Below, piece after piece: positions 10,870 through 23,559 of a stretch of DNA of 64,000 bases. The translations under genes were made by a program, and so were the position numbers. Position 1 is the stretch's first letter, and every line of letters starts with the position of its first letter. The notes beneath the pieces were generated by a model that saw nothing but the letters and a program-made list of their open reading frames with translations, ran no database searches and had not been told where the DNA came from. The DNA comes from Brassica napus (lineage: Eukaryota > Streptophyta > Magnoliopsida > Brassicales > Brassicaceae): positions 56,781,452 to 56,845,451 of the forward strand of contig NC_063447.1 of assembly GCF_020379485.1 (NCBI RefSeq), written 5' to 3'.

Positions 10870-12560
10870 TTCTTCTCTTTCTATACAAAAAAATTCACCT
10901 AAAATTTCATTGAATTGCCTTAAGCCACAACAGCGACACTCACCGTTCTTTTAATTCACTTACCATTTATTACAACTTTTGTAACAAATTACTAGTGTGT
11001 GACATACAACCAAAAAACTTACTGATACAACCAATCTAACTACAAAAAAAAAACTATAGAAAAAAATCTACATCAATAAATTAACGGATACAATCTATTC
11101 ACTCTTAAAACTAATTTTACAAATAAATTTCTAGAGCTACGCGCGGTCTAACCAATCATCCAAAATATTGAAATATATGATATCATTTCTTATGAAATTG
11201 AATCCGAAAATATCTCAGTTTGTTACAACGATTATTAATCTCGTAAAAAAATGTAAATAACTAAAAACCATTTTTATATCAATAAATGCGAAAGATTTTT
11301 GCGTTAAGATAATAGGTTAAAATAATGTTTAGTTACCAATTAAATTAAATTATTGTTAACTTAATGTGAAAATATTAAAAATAAATGATATCATTTACAG
11401 TGATATTGAAACATCAAAAACATTTTCAATGTTACAATTTTCGATGATTACAACAAAATACAGTTAGCATAAAAATATTCAAATCTCGTAAACCCTTTGT
11501 AAAACATATTATCTAGGTTGGAAAATATTCAGTAATTCATTGGTAAATATATATATATATATATATATATGTATTATAGTTTTCTATCTTTTGTATATAT
11601 ATTGTGAATCGAAATATATATTTCAAATTTTGTTGTTCCAATGATCAGGAGATCTCCAAATTTAAAGTGTCGATAATTTCATATCAATATTAATTATAAG
11701 TAAATAATTAGAATATACTTATAATATACTGACAAACAATAGATATTCGGGACTATTCTAACTTTTTCTTGCTAAATATTGGAAAATAGTTATTGGAAAA
11801 TCTTTATATATGTTAGGCTATATTTTAGGTAAGTTGTTGTTAATATTAATTAAGGTTTAAAAATATTCCACCTAAATATTCCACTTTAAAGTTGTGTTTT
11901 TGTTTAAATAGTATTTGATAATATTAAATTTAGAAAATATTTATACAATTTTACTTATTTTTAAGTTCCTTATCCTTATGTATGGTTTGTTAAGTTTTTT
12001 AATTATATAAACTTTGATTTATGCCTTGGTTTACATAGGACTTCCAAAAAATTGTTATCCACTCATCTTTTCAAATTTTGCTAATTTTAAATTTTTCTAC
12101 GTGGATCCGACAAAATATTACTTTATAGTAATCGTTAATTTATTAAGTATTATTTTATACAGCTTTTAATGTATATCATATAATAAACAGCTTTTGGTTC
12201 GAAAACCATTAACAACATCCGGGTTCACAGAATTCAAACCAAATTTACAACAAATAGTAACTATATCATCAGCTAAAGATTTATTTATTTTGTTGGACAA
12301 GAAAACACACAAAAGCAAATGCTAGTAGGGAGAGAGTCTCTCTCTAATAAAAATGACGAAAACATATTTCATCACCAGCCAAGTAGGTTGATTAAGAAGA
12401 AGAGAGTATTTCGCGAGGTTTAGAAGGAAAAAAACATCTATCTGCTTTCTTCTCTCTTTAATGCTATTAAGTTTAAGTTTATCCTTAGGCTCGACAATGT
12501 TAGATCAGACTCTGTTGCCAAACAGGCTCTCCTCTCTCTTGTATAAAAACTACTCCTTTA
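10870..12560. other. AT-rich intergenic DNA with a short AT microsatellite
   Basis: No coding frame or recognisable repeat family is seen. A (AT)12 run is at 11547-11570. The right edge adjoins the presumed 3' end of ML gene B. Confidence 0.6.
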
Positions 12561-13486
12561 AAATCTGAATGAATCGTTTGCTTCACAAAAAAAAAAGAAG
12601 AAGGAAAAAACATCTCAACGCAGATCTGTTTTGGTTCCCCCTTGGGATCATTGATTGCATCAATCAAAGTTACGGAAATCTGTGCTCGACCCTTGCAACA
12701 TTAAAAATAAAACAAAAAAAAAATAAGTGGTAATTTTTTAGGAAAAAAAAGAGATTGTAAGGGTAATTAACTTACACCATTGGCTTCACTAGTCGGAACA
12801 CGGACGCTTAACTTAAAGTTTTTTCATGTTCGCCGTCGTGTTCATCAAAATCTTTCACTACTAGAACGCGACCGGCACTCCACTGTGAAGTCGAATGAAC
12901 AAACACGATGATTTTTCCTCGGGAAATCTTGGTGCCTGTACACACAAAACATTTTGTTAAAAAAAATATTTCTTCGGAAAAGAATTAATACTTGGGAAGA
13001 TGAGATCGAACAAAAATATTACGTACTTGAATTGTTTGCGAAACCGAAAATCGTAATGGTCGGTTCATCATTACGACCAACCGGGTTCGGAGAGATATCG
13101 ACACGAGTGATGTTACCGTAAACATATCCCTCATCTACAACAGTCGCAGAGGTTAGTTTTGGAAGTCATGACTGAGTGGTACTTGCCTACTAGGTATGTC
13201 AAAAACTTGGATCTATACATCTTTCTTACAAAACTAATTATATCCCAAAAGTACTATATATATATATTGAAATACGTCAAACAATAGGAATGTTCGGAAT
13301 TAGTTTAAGTTATAGTCCATCATTTATTTATTGTTAAGTAAAAAGAAAGAGGATATGAGCAAACCAAAAGTTTACGAAACAAGAGCCTATTTTGTATTAC
13401 AGAATTGATTTATCAAATAAGAAGATGTGTATGTGTTATATATTAACTTTAAAATTTCTACATAGAGAAATTTACGACTAACAAAC

Positions 13487-13504
13487 TACCACTACAAGAA
13501 AACA
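13487..13504. repeat. Left TSD (TAC) and terminal inverted repeat of CACTA copy 2
   Basis: TAC followed by CACTACAAGAAAACA. Bases after position 13504 no longer match the right end. Confidence 0.95.
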
Positions 13505-13825
13505 GCGATATTCTGACGGACATTCCGACGGAAAATGAAATCCTCGGAATATACCGAGGAATTTCCGAGGAAATTCCGAGGAAACACAAAATTGGGTTTC
13601 CTCGGAATTTCCTCGGAATATACCGACGGAATTCCGAGGAAACTACAGTCCGTCGAAATATTCCGAGGAAATTCCGAGGAAAACTGTGTTCCTCGGAAAA
13701 AACCGATGAATTCCGAGGAAATATTATAGCCGTTGGAGAGCCGTTGGGGGATTTTACAAAATTCCGAGGAAGTTCCGACGAACTAGTTTTGTCCGTCGGA
13801 ATTTCCTCGGTATGTCGGCAGGATT
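13505..13825. repeat. Left subterminal repeats of CACTA copy 2
   Basis: At least ten TTCCGAGGAA/TTCCTCGGAA/TTCCGACGGA units in both orientations lie between the left end and the transposase promoter. The same motif set is present at the right end. Confidence 0.85.
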
Positions 13826-13830
13826 TAAAC

Positions 13831-13838
13831 TATAAATA
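13831..13838 (+). promoter_or_regulatory. Probable TATA box of the tnp2 transposase gene
   Basis: TATAAATA lies 86 bp before the ATG at 13924 and is followed by a CT-rich leader, typical of plant core promoters. It directly abuts the subterminal repeats, so protein binding there could repress the gene, as known for En/Spm TNPA; that is inference here. Confidence 0.55.
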
Positions 13839-13923
13839 CAAGCACTCCTCTTCCTCTTCATTCACTTCATATCTTCATCCTCCCTCTTACTCTATTTACA
13901 CACGAATTTGATTCATAAAAAAT

Positions 13924-16900
13924 ATGTCTTCTTCAAATTATTTTCGTTCTTGGATCGATCGACCTCATTTGGATCCGAACACGAGATTGCTTACGGAAGA
14001 ATACCAACGAGGTATAACTGAATTCATGGGGTTAGTTCACCGACAACCGGAAGCAAAAACAGGTATGTTAAGATGTCCTTGCTCTAATTGTAAAAATAGA
14101 AAGGTTATTAAAGAGTGGGATGTTTGGACTCATCTATATTTGAGTGGGTTTACACGAAGTTACAAAATTTGGTATCATCATGGGGAAACTGATTATGAAC
14201 ATGGTAGTACTAGTGAACCTCAGCCAGCGGTTAGATTAGAAGAACCAATTAGAACGGATGTAGATTATGGTGTAGGTACTGAGCAGATGGTAAATGATCA
14301 TTTTAGAGGGGAAGATTTACCCAATGCAGAAGCTAGGAGATTTTATGATATGTTGGATGCTGGAAAGCAACCATTGTACGAAGGTTGCAGAGATGGTCAT
14401 TCAGCTTTATCATCTGCTACAAGATTGATGGGCATTAAAACAGATTATAATTTGGCTGAAGACTGTGTGGATGCGATTGCTGATTTTGTAAAAGGTATTC
14501 TACCCGAGGATAATGTAGCTCCTGGTTCATACTACGAGGTTCAGAAACTCGTAGCTGGTCTTGGTTTATCGTATCAGGTAATAGATGTATGCAGCGACAA
14601 CTGCATGATTTATTGGAGGGCGGATGAACAGCGGGTTACATGCAAATTTTGTGGAAAGCCTCGTTATAAAGATACGAGTGGAAGAGTTCCAGTGCCATAT
14701 AAAAGGATGTGGTATTTACCTTTGACGGAAAGGTTGCAGAGGTTGTATCTGTCTGAACGCACAGCGCAACCAATGAGATGGCATGCGGAGCACTCAACAG
14801 ATGGTGAGATCAGACATCCTTCAGATGCAAAAGCGTGGAAGCATTTCCAATCAAAGTATCCCGACTTTGCGTATGAGAGAAGAAATGTCTACCTTGGATT
14901 ATGTACTGATGGTTTCAGTCCGTTTGGCAAGAGTGGAAGACAGTATTCTCTATGGCCCGTCATTCTTACACCATACAACCTCCCCCCAAACTTGTGCTTG
15001 CGACGAGAGTTTTTGTTTCTCTCGATTCTCGTTCCCGGACCAGAGCATCCTAAGAGATCACTTGATGTGTTTCTTCAGCCACTAATATATGAGTTGCAAC
15101 AACTATGGGCTCAAGGTGCTGAAACATACGATGTTTCGTGTAAAGAAAACTTTCAAATGCGGGCAGTACTAATGTGGACAATAAGTGATTTTCCAGCATA
15201 TGGTATGTTGTCTGGATGGACAACGCATGGAAGGCTATCATGTCCATATTGTCAAGATAACACTGATGCTTTCCAACTAAAGCACGGAAGGAAAACGTGT
15301 TGGTTTGACTGTCACAGGAGATTCCTACCACCTGATCATCCATATCGTAGGAGTAGGAATTTGTTTACGAAGAACAAGAGGGTGTTTGACAGTCCACCTC
15401 CGGAAATTTGTGGGAAAGATTTGAAGATACAACTAAGAGATTTTGGTGCAGAAAGGACGCCAGAAGTCGGTGGACATGAGCGTTTTCCGGTAGATGCTGT
15501 TGGAGAACTACATAACTGGCACAAAAAAGTATTTTCTGGGATCTGCCATACTGGGAGGATCATCTGCTAAGGCATAATTTAGATGTCATGCATATTGAGA
15601 AGAACTTTTTTGACAATCTCATGAACACGATCCTTAATGTTCAAGGTAAAACAAAGGATAATTTGAAGTCAAGACTGGATTTAGTCGATATATGTGCTCG
15701 TTCAGAACTTCATGTTGATGAGAATGGTAGGGCTCCTTTTCCCATATACCGACTTGATGCAGCGGGAAAAGATGCGTTCTTTGATTGGATTTCAAACGAT
15801 GTGGAATTTCCAGACGGTTACGCATCAAATTTGCGTAACTGTATCGACAGAAAGGAAGGAAAGTTTACTGGCTTGAAAAGCCACGATTGCCATGTAATGA
15901 TGCAGCGCCTCCTTCCGTTCGCCTTCAAGGAACTATTACCACGAAATGTTCATGAAGCAATTGCAGGGATAAGTGGTTTCTTCCGCGATTTATGCACGAG
16001 ATCAGTGACTCTTGAAGGTATTGAAAATTTGAAGACTAACATAGCCGTGATTCAGTGCAACCTTGAGAAGATATTTCCTCCCTCATTTTTTGATGTTATG
16101 GAGCATCTTGTTATTCACCTGGCAAGAGAATTGGAACTTGGTGGTCCTGTGCAGTATAGATGGATGTATCTGTATGAGCGGTATATGTTCCATTTGAAGA
16201 AGATGGTGAAAAATTTAAGTAGGGTGGAAGGTTCTATAGTCGCACAGATGATCAATGAAGAAACTTCAAACTTTGCCGAGTACTACTTTCCAGCAGAAGT
16301 TCAGACCAAAAACAGAAGACCTGCTCGGCATGATGATAGAGGCGAACGGGCAACATATCATGTTACGGTTCCAGACATTTTCACAGACGTTGGACGACTT
16401 AGCGGAAAACCAAAGGACCGTCGACTTACTGAGCAGGAGCGCAGTCATTTGCAAACATATTTGCTCACCAACTGCGAAGACGTTCTTCAATATGAGAGGT
16501 AAATAAATGAGCTTACAAATTTTTATTTTAACAAGTTGAAATTTAAATCTTAATTAATTACATTATTGTCATCATATACAGGATTTTCATGGCAGAAAAG
16601 CGGTTCGAGTATAGATACGCCACAGAGGACGAACTAGAAGAAATGAAGCAGAGAGAATTTACTGGATGGATGTTTACTTATGTGAGTGCTTTAAACAAAT
16701 TAAAATATATTTTATCACATATTTATACTAATTCACATTTATTGATATAATATATATATATGTGCTATTAATAGGTGTCTGCTGGTTTGGCCAGAGGTGA
16801 AACATTTGACGATTGGATACGTGAGATGGTCGTTGGACCAAACTTTGTTGTGAAGTCATATCCGAGATTTTGTACTCGAGGATATGCATTCACAACTCAG

Positions 16901-17540
16901 AAGAGGAGACGTTCGAGTACGACTTATGATGCTGGCGTTTGTTCTGCATCAGGAGATGATGTATACTACGGACACATACATGAGATTTTGGAAATCAAGT
17001 ATTTGGGCATGGTTGGATTGCGCTGTACTGTTTTCTATTGTGATTGGCACGACAACACCCCAGATCGAGGTGTGAGAACAGATGCATTTGGTGTTACATC
17101 AGTAAATTCGAGGCGAAAGCTGCAATATTATGATCCTTTCATTCTTGCTTCCCAGGCCGATCAGGTAATTAAATGTTAATTATTCAGAATGATTCATCAT
17201 CATGTGTATTAATTTATAATTTTTCTAAATGTTACAGGTTTGTTATATCAAGTACCCCCGGGTAAGGAACAGAGATGATCCATGGGTTACTGTTACAAGA
17301 CTCAACCCGAGAGGCCGAGTTCAGGGAAGTTCTGAGCTGGAAGACCCACTACAACCAAGCACATCCGGCAACTGTAGTGCAGCAGAAGATTTAGCTGGAG
17401 TTGGCCTTGTAGTCGATTTAACCGACTTTGGAGAGGAAGCCGTCGTTCACGTAGAGGATGAACCAGTGATTGGAGAGTTTCACCAAGATCCAGATTCAGA
17501 TTCATCTGGTGATGATGACTCGGAAACAGACTACCATTGA
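13924..17540 (+). CDS. CACTA tnp2-type (TNPD-like) transposase with one frameshift
   Basis: Exons 13924-16498, 16582-16681, 16775-17164 and 17238-17540, all GT-AG with consistent phase, would give about 1,120 aa. In order: an N-terminal transposase-associated domain (residues about 5-85, with CPCSNCKNRK, a likely zinc site), the tnp2 transposase domain (about 290-540), then DUF4218- and DUF4216-like domains and an acidic tail (DSDSSGDDDSETDYH). Proteins of this type cut and join CACTA ends. The reading frame is lost at an A6 run (15523-15528), where one base is missing: the 5' frame ends at 15570, while the correct downstream frame resumes immediately (SIFWDLPYWEDHLL). Either this copy is inactive or the homopolymer was miscalled. 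The TATA box at 13831 and the first in-frame ATG fix the start. Confidence 0.9.
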
Positions 17541-17819
17541 ACTTTTTTTTTTTTTTTTAAGAAATACCGAGGAAATTCCGAGGAACACTTGATATAACCT
17601 CTTTCCTCGGATAATAGTTATTTGGTTTATCTAGCAAGGCAAAGCTGAATACGAATTAAAAGCTACACAAAACACAACCAAATAAAACAAAGAAACCATG
17701 TAAAAGAAATACGAACTCATAATTAAGAAACCTAAAAAAAAACTCAGTTCAAAATTAACAGAAAATAAGACCATAAAACGTTAGAATAGAAAAGAAAATA
17801 AAATAGCCGGTGATAGCTC

Positions 17820-19268
17820 CTACTCCTCGTCTCCTGCTCCAGATGTTCCTGCATCGTTGGGTCTCTTGGACCTCTTTCTTACCCTGTGTGTACCACTCGA
17901 ACCCGAACCAGAGCTGGATGGAGAGTTGTCCCGATGAACTACATCATCCTTTTGGCAACGACACGGCCTGATACGTGAAATGGCAGCCCAGATCTTGTGT
18001 AGCATGTCGTTGTTTGTCTTTATGCTCTGATCTCTCCAATGTTGTTGCTGGCGCGAAGTGGCGTTCGGTGGAAGCTCTTGCAGCTTGTACTGGCTGGAGT
18101 CTGATGGGAGTAGCTGATGGGGTTGTGAATCATCTGGAATGGCTTGTGCAGCCTCATCTTGTCCTTCTTCATCAACCACGCCCTTGCCTTTGGTCTGATA
18201 TTTTGGCGTGAAGAAGGATGGCTTGTCTACTAGTGCGGTAGCAGGGGGTAGGAACTCAACTGCAGCCTCTGAAAGTAGAGCAGTCAGGCCGATCTGAGGC
18301 AGGTGGCAGTAGAGTGTTTTCTTCGCTCGGTCCTGGAATACGTAGACGTAAGGACCATCCCGATGGATCCTCGAGTGGGGACCAGCTATGAACTCCTTAC
18401 TTACTAGAGAAATGACATCCAGGTAGTTCCAAGCAATGTTGTTCGATCTGTCCAGTGCTACCTGCTGGTTCTCGCAGTCTACACCCACATGTCTAAGGAT
18501 CCGAGTAATCACTGCACCAAATCCACATGCATTGCTCTTGGATTTGGTTACTTTCCCCTTGTATCCTGCTAAGTTTGCGGCCAGCACCGCTCCCATGTTG
18601 AAGGCAGTAGCAGGTGGGAATGTAGAGTTTCCAAATGCCGGTAGCAAATGCCTCACACCTTGGTACAGGAGGCACAACTCCCATTGCGTGACTGATGCGG
18701 CTGTGGTTGTCCCGTATAGCAATGAGCCAATGAGGCGTGTCGCATATCTCAGTACTGGGCTCCGGATAAGTGACTCCTTTGCCTGAGAAGATCTATAAAC
18801 CCCTGTGCCAATCGTTTCCCAGAAGTTCAACAGCTCTGAAGTCCAATAAAGACCATATGTCCTCTCCCCCGCACTCAATCCAAATAGTCCGCAGAGGTCT
18901 GTGAAAGATACCTCATAGTATACTTTCTGCACTACGAATGCCAGAAAACCTTCCTGATGGCTATCATCGGGACGGGTGACGTATGCGGATGCTATGAACT
19001 GGCGTACCAACTCCGGATAAGTGGGTTCCTTGAGGTTGCATAGTTGGCCTAGACCCATGTTCTGGAACAGTCCTTCAATGTCTGCTTTGATTCCCAATAT
19101 TGTCATCGTCTCAGGACATGCTAGTTGTGTAGCCGGAACGGCTACCTTCTTCATGTTGTTGTAGTGGGTGGTATCAGACTTATCCCACTTCTTTGGCCTT
19201 TGCTTCTCCAGCTGTGACGAACCCTCTTCTTGTGTGTTTTTCTTTGCTGATGTTTTCGTGCGCTTCAT
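17820..19268 (-). CDS. Antisense CACTA-borne gene, Athila ORF1-like protein (copy 2)
   Basis: A 482-codon frame, intact, differing from the copy at 43-1491 at only four residues (positions near 15, 270, 300 and 465). It starts at the ATG after a probable 5'-UTR intron (donor GTATAC at 19576, acceptor before 19268). Conserved-looking segments are the DLCGLFGL motif, NFWE, and SPVLRYATRLIGSLLYG, as in Athila ORF1-type proteins. The tail is Q/S/P-rich with a basic RKRSKRP patch. It lies tail to tail with the transposase gene (280 bp apart) and head to head with the PTTA gene across the 163-bp array. Keeping an intact frame in both copies suggests it is a standard gene of this family and not debris, but its role is unknown. 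Confidence 0.72.
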   Translation of the reverse strand: MKRTKTSAKKNTQEEGSSQLEKQRPKKWDKSDTTHYNNMKKVAVPATQLACPETMTILGIKADIEGLFQNMGLGQLCNLKEPTYPELVRQFIASAYVTRPDDSHQEGFLAFVVQKVYYEVSFTDLCGLFGLSAGERTYGLYWTSELLNFWETIGTGVYRSSQAKESLIRSPVLRYATRLIGSLLYGTTTAASVTQWELCLLYQGVRHLLPAFGNSTFPPATAFNMGAVLAANLAGYKGKVTKSKSNACGFGAVITRILRHVGVDCENQQVALDRSNNIAWNYLDVISLVSKEFIAGPHSRIHRDGPYVYVFQDRAKKTLYCHLPQIGLTALLSEAAVEFLPPATALVDKPSFFTPKYQTKGKGVVDEEGQDEAAQAIPDDSQPHQLLPSDSSQYKLQELPPNATSRQQQHWRDQSIKTNNDMLHKIWAAISRIRPCRCQKDDVVHRDNSPSSSGSGSSGTHRVRKRSKRPNDAGTSGAGDEE

Positions 19269-19772
19269 TCTCTACAAAATAGAATCATTGCTCTCAACAT
19301 GGTTATAATCAATTAAGAACTCAAAGCAACATGAAAATGAAAAGCGAAATCGAGTTGTGATAAAAAAAAACGAAATTGAAAAAAATTCTCTATCCCTAAA
19401 TCATCTCAAATCATGTTCCAAACTCGTTGATCACAGACAATTGTGTTCTATTCCATGTTTAAACATCTGTTTCATGCATATTTGATCAAGGAATCAACAC
19501 GGAAATAAGAAATTCACAAAACCCAAAAAATTGCTCAAGAACACGATTTCAGAATGTGGAGATTCGCGGAGTATACCTGTCTTAGGGTGAAGACGAGTGT
19601 AGGAATCAGGTAGAGCTCGAAAAATCAAGTGGAATAGAGCCCAAAATTGTTCAAATCGGATGATTATAGAGAGAGAAAGGGGGGGCGAATTATAGGGGAA
19701 ATCGGAGGGGATGAGAGTTTTAAGGTTTAGATCCAAAAAAGGTCGGGTTTTGCCTTATAATTCTGTTTTCCG

Positions 19773-20440
19773 AACACGCATCGATCGATGCGTTTTTGTT
19801 CTATAACGCATCGATCGATCACATTCTTACGGCCTGGGCCATCTTGGTAATCGATCGATGCGTTTTTGTTCTATAACGCATCGATCGATGCGTTTTTGTT
19901 CTATAACGCATCGATCGATGCGTTTTTGTTCTATAACGCATCGATCGATGCGTTTTTAAAAAAACATACAAGATTTTCCGAGGAAATTCCGAGGAACAAT
20001 TCAGATTGTCGATCGATCGATGGGATACTCTCATCGATCGATCACAATCTTACGGCCCGGTCCATCCTAGTAATCGATCGATGCGTTTTTGTTCTATAAC
20101 GCATCGATCGATGCATTTTTAAAAAAACATACAAGTTTTTCCGAGGAAATTCCGAGGAACAATTCAGATTGTCGATAGATCGATGAGATACTCTCATCGA
20201 TCGATCACAATCTTACGGCCCGGTCCATCCTAGTAATCGATCGATTTGTTTTTGTTCAAAAACGCATCGATCGATGCGTTTTTAAAAAAACATACAAGAT
20301 TTTCCGAGGAACAATTCAGATTGTCGATAGATCGATGGGATACTCTCATCGATCGATCACAATCTTACGGCCCGGGCCATCTTAGTAATCGATCGATTTG
20401 TTTTTGTTCAAAAACGCATCGATCGATGCGTTTTTTAAAA
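19773..20440. repeat. 163-bp tandem array with CATCGATCGATG palindromes (copy 2)
   Basis: The anchor TCTTACGGCC-like phrase occurs at 19825, 20048, 20211 and 20363. Spacings are 223, 163 and 152 bp. The 223-bp unit is a 163-bp unit enlarged by two extra tandem copies of a 30-bp palindrome-bearing subunit (19850-19960). A perfect 26-bp palindrome lies at 20410-20435. Copy 1 has five units and lacks the 30-bp expansion. Confidence 0.9.
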
Positions 20441-21186
20441 AAAAATTACGTTTTGAAACCCCAAACACTAGTTCGTCGGAATTTCCTCGGAATATTCCGA
20501 GGAAATTCCGAGGAAGAAGAGGGTTTCCTCGGAGTTCCCTCGGAATAATCCGAGGAAATTCTGAGGAAATAGGGTTTTTAAACCGAAAACAACGTTTTGC
20601 CGTTTGAATAACACCTATATAACTCTTATTAAGTGTCTTACGTTCATTATGAAGTCAAAAATTTGTTCCTTACCGTATAATTAACACTTTTCCGATTGTA
20701 TGAACGAAATCTCGCAACATAAGAGAAACACTTATACCTTTTAATGAACGGTAAAGGGAATACTTTCAATTAGTTTTGAAATTTGTTATTTCATGGTTTA
20801 TGCTCATGTATACAAAGAATCCTCAATGGTATGCATTACAATTGTATAAGAAATGAAATACGGCAAAAAAATTGATGTTTTGAAACCCCAAACACTAGTT
20901 CCTCGGTATTTCCTCGGAATATTCCGAGGAAATTCCGACGGATATTTTACTATCTGTCGGAATTTCCTCGGAATATTTTCATTTTACCGGGCAAATATTT
21001 CGCGAAAATTGAAATTAGAATTCCGACGGATAATGTCCGTCGGACCCTAGGTTTTATAACCACGAGCCCCTTCTTCTTCCCCATTTCTCTCTTCTTCCTC
21101 TGCGCGACTCCTCTCTTTCTCTCCGGCGATTTCCCCCTGAAATCCGACGATATCTCCGGCGATCTCCCTCTTCTCTTACACAAATC

Positions 21187-23400
21187 ATGTAAGGACCCTA
21201 TCCCACTCTCTTAGGTTCTATTTGTTAGGTTTTTGTGTAGTTTTGATAGATTTTTGTTAGGGTGATTGGTTAGGATTGTGATTTGGTTGTATAATAGGTT
21301 TAGAATTGTGATTTGGTTGAATAATTTGTTTTGTTGAATTGATTTAGAATTTTTTTATAATTTTTTTTTTTTTTGTATTTATAAAATCGATTTTTGTATA
21401 TAAAATCGATTTTTGTATTTTACAAAACGATTTTTCTATATAAATTCGATTTTTTGGATTTTACAAAAAAAAATTTCTATATAAATTCGATTTTTTGGAT
21501 TTTACAAAACATTTTAAATATCTATAAAACTTTTTTTGTGATTAAATACTATTATTTGGGATTTAAAAATATTTTTCATATATATATATTATTAAAACTA
21601 TTTTTGTAATTATTAAACAATTTTTATTTATTAAAACTATTTTTTGTTTATTAGAACTATTTTTATATATTTATAAAAAAATTTAATATATATAAATCTT
21701 TTTCTGTGATTAAATTATTTGGGATTTTTTTTTAATAAAAAAAATTAATTTATATATTTCTGTATTTATTAAATATTTTTTTTTTAATTTACAGGTCTCA
21801 TGATGATCAGACCCGGCCTCGACAGCGTCGTGGTCGTGGTGGTACGGGGAGCCAGTCTCGGGATTCCAGCCATTTTCAGGATTCCCCTTCGCCCCACAGC
21901 TCCAACCATACATCTCCCTCTGCTGCACCCGCTCATGCTCCTCTCGCTCCCGCTGCTGCATCCGCTCCTGTTCCTCCGGGTCCTCCGGGAGTGATGAGGG
22001 TTGCGGAGTTGGTTCAACAGCCCGGTCGTGACCATCTTCCGTATCTCACTCCGTATCCACATGGACGGGGTCAAACATGGTAATTAAACATTTTTTTTTC
22101 TTTAAATTTGGATTCATTATTAACCGTTTGTTCTTTTAATAAGGTTCAACCGATCCGGGAACGGGATCAGCGCATGGATCAACCGTATGATGTACTCGGC
22201 CCTCGACAGTGGACATCCGACTTTCACTCACTTCCCAACCGACAAGCAGGTTCTGTGGTTTCGTCAGTTTGCGGTAAGTATTCTAATTTTTTACTTATAT
22301 TTTTAATCTTTAATATAAATTTTCTACTAATTGTGTTTTTTTTCAGCAAGAGTTCAACTGGAATTCCGATGAGACGCTCTTTATCTATCACCACTTCGTC
22401 CATAAAGTAATGGACAACTATGGGAAGCAGATCCACGAGTGGAAGAAGAAGTGGGAAATCAATAAGGTTCGATTTAATTTATTAAACAATTTTTTAATTT
22501 ATTAAACTATTTTTTAATTTATTAAACTTTTTCTTTTTTTTTTAATTAAAAGGTCCCAAAGTCGATGAACGACACGGTCTGGAAGGAGTTGTGTGCGCAT
22601 TGGGATAAGGAGGAGACGAAAGAAACTTCTTCCACCAACTCCACCAACCGCAGGAGCGACCGTAAAGGGAAGGGCATCTACAAGCATAACTTGGGTGCTC
22701 AATCTATTGCCACTCTCGGAGATCGCATGGTAAGTTCAACCGCTTTTTCTTCAATTATTTGAGTTTCAGAATTTAAATTTATTGTGCATTTCTTCTAATT
22801 TCTAATGTTTCTTTAATTTTATGTTTTTTTTCAAGGCGGAAGAAAATGATGGCGAGCCGGTCGATGATCTCGCCCTAATGAGGAGGGCGTATACCAACAA
22901 GAAGACCGGCCAGATTGATGACGGTCTTGTGAGGGACGTGGTCGACCTGGTCCAAACTCAGGTGGTAGACGAAGTGTCTCAGCTTCAAACCGAGGATGAC
23001 GCTTCGACGGCTTCGACCAACTTGTCCCGGTTTCGAATCAACGAAATCGTTGAATCCGTAAGTTTTTTTTTTTTAAAGTTCAATTCATTTATTTCTTGGT
23101 TTAAATTTCTAAATTTGGCTTTTTTCTATTCAGTCGGTTCCAAAGAAGAAGGGACGTTTGTTCGGTTTGGGTCGTCGCACCCGGTCGGTTCCTCCTTCTT
23201 CTGCACCACCGCCCTTTGTTGATCCAGAAGTACTTACGGCTCAGTTGAAGGACAAAGATGATCGAATATCTTTGTTGGAGACCCAGATGGCGGCTCAACA
23301 GGCGGGCTATGAGGCACAGAGGAGGCTGAACCAGCAAATGATGGAGATGATGCAGAGGATGTACCCGAACGAGGTGTTCCCGGACGTGCCAGACCCGTAG
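21187..23400 (+). CDS. PTTA/En/Spm-type (TNPA-like) transposon protein, copy 2
   Basis: Exons: start codon AT at 21187-21188, then 21795-22079, 22144-22273, 22347-22466, 22553-22729, 22836-23057 and 23134-23400, giving 1203 nt and 400 aa. The joined N-terminus begins [17 protein letters not shown]. It carries the same PTTA-family core, K/R/S-rich linker ([10 protein letters not shown]) and C-terminal coiled-coil-like helix (residues about 350-385) as copy 1, with an identical protein sequence and at least one silent change (codon for D near 22570). The first intron is 606 nt, against 512 nt in copy 1, owing to extra AT-rich DNA near 21510-21620. A TATA-like TTTTATA is near 21053. Likely role: binding the element's repeated ends to assist or control transposition (inferred from the family). 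Confidence 0.86.
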
Positions 23401-23559
23401 TTTTTTTTTCCCCAATCTCGGAATGTTTTATTTTTATTTGTGAAACTTTGAATATTAATTAATATGATTTCAATTTTACTTTTAATTTCATATTTTCGAA
23501 TTTAAATTTCAGAAATTTTATTTTTTCAAAAAAATTAATATTTTTTACATTCCGAGGAA

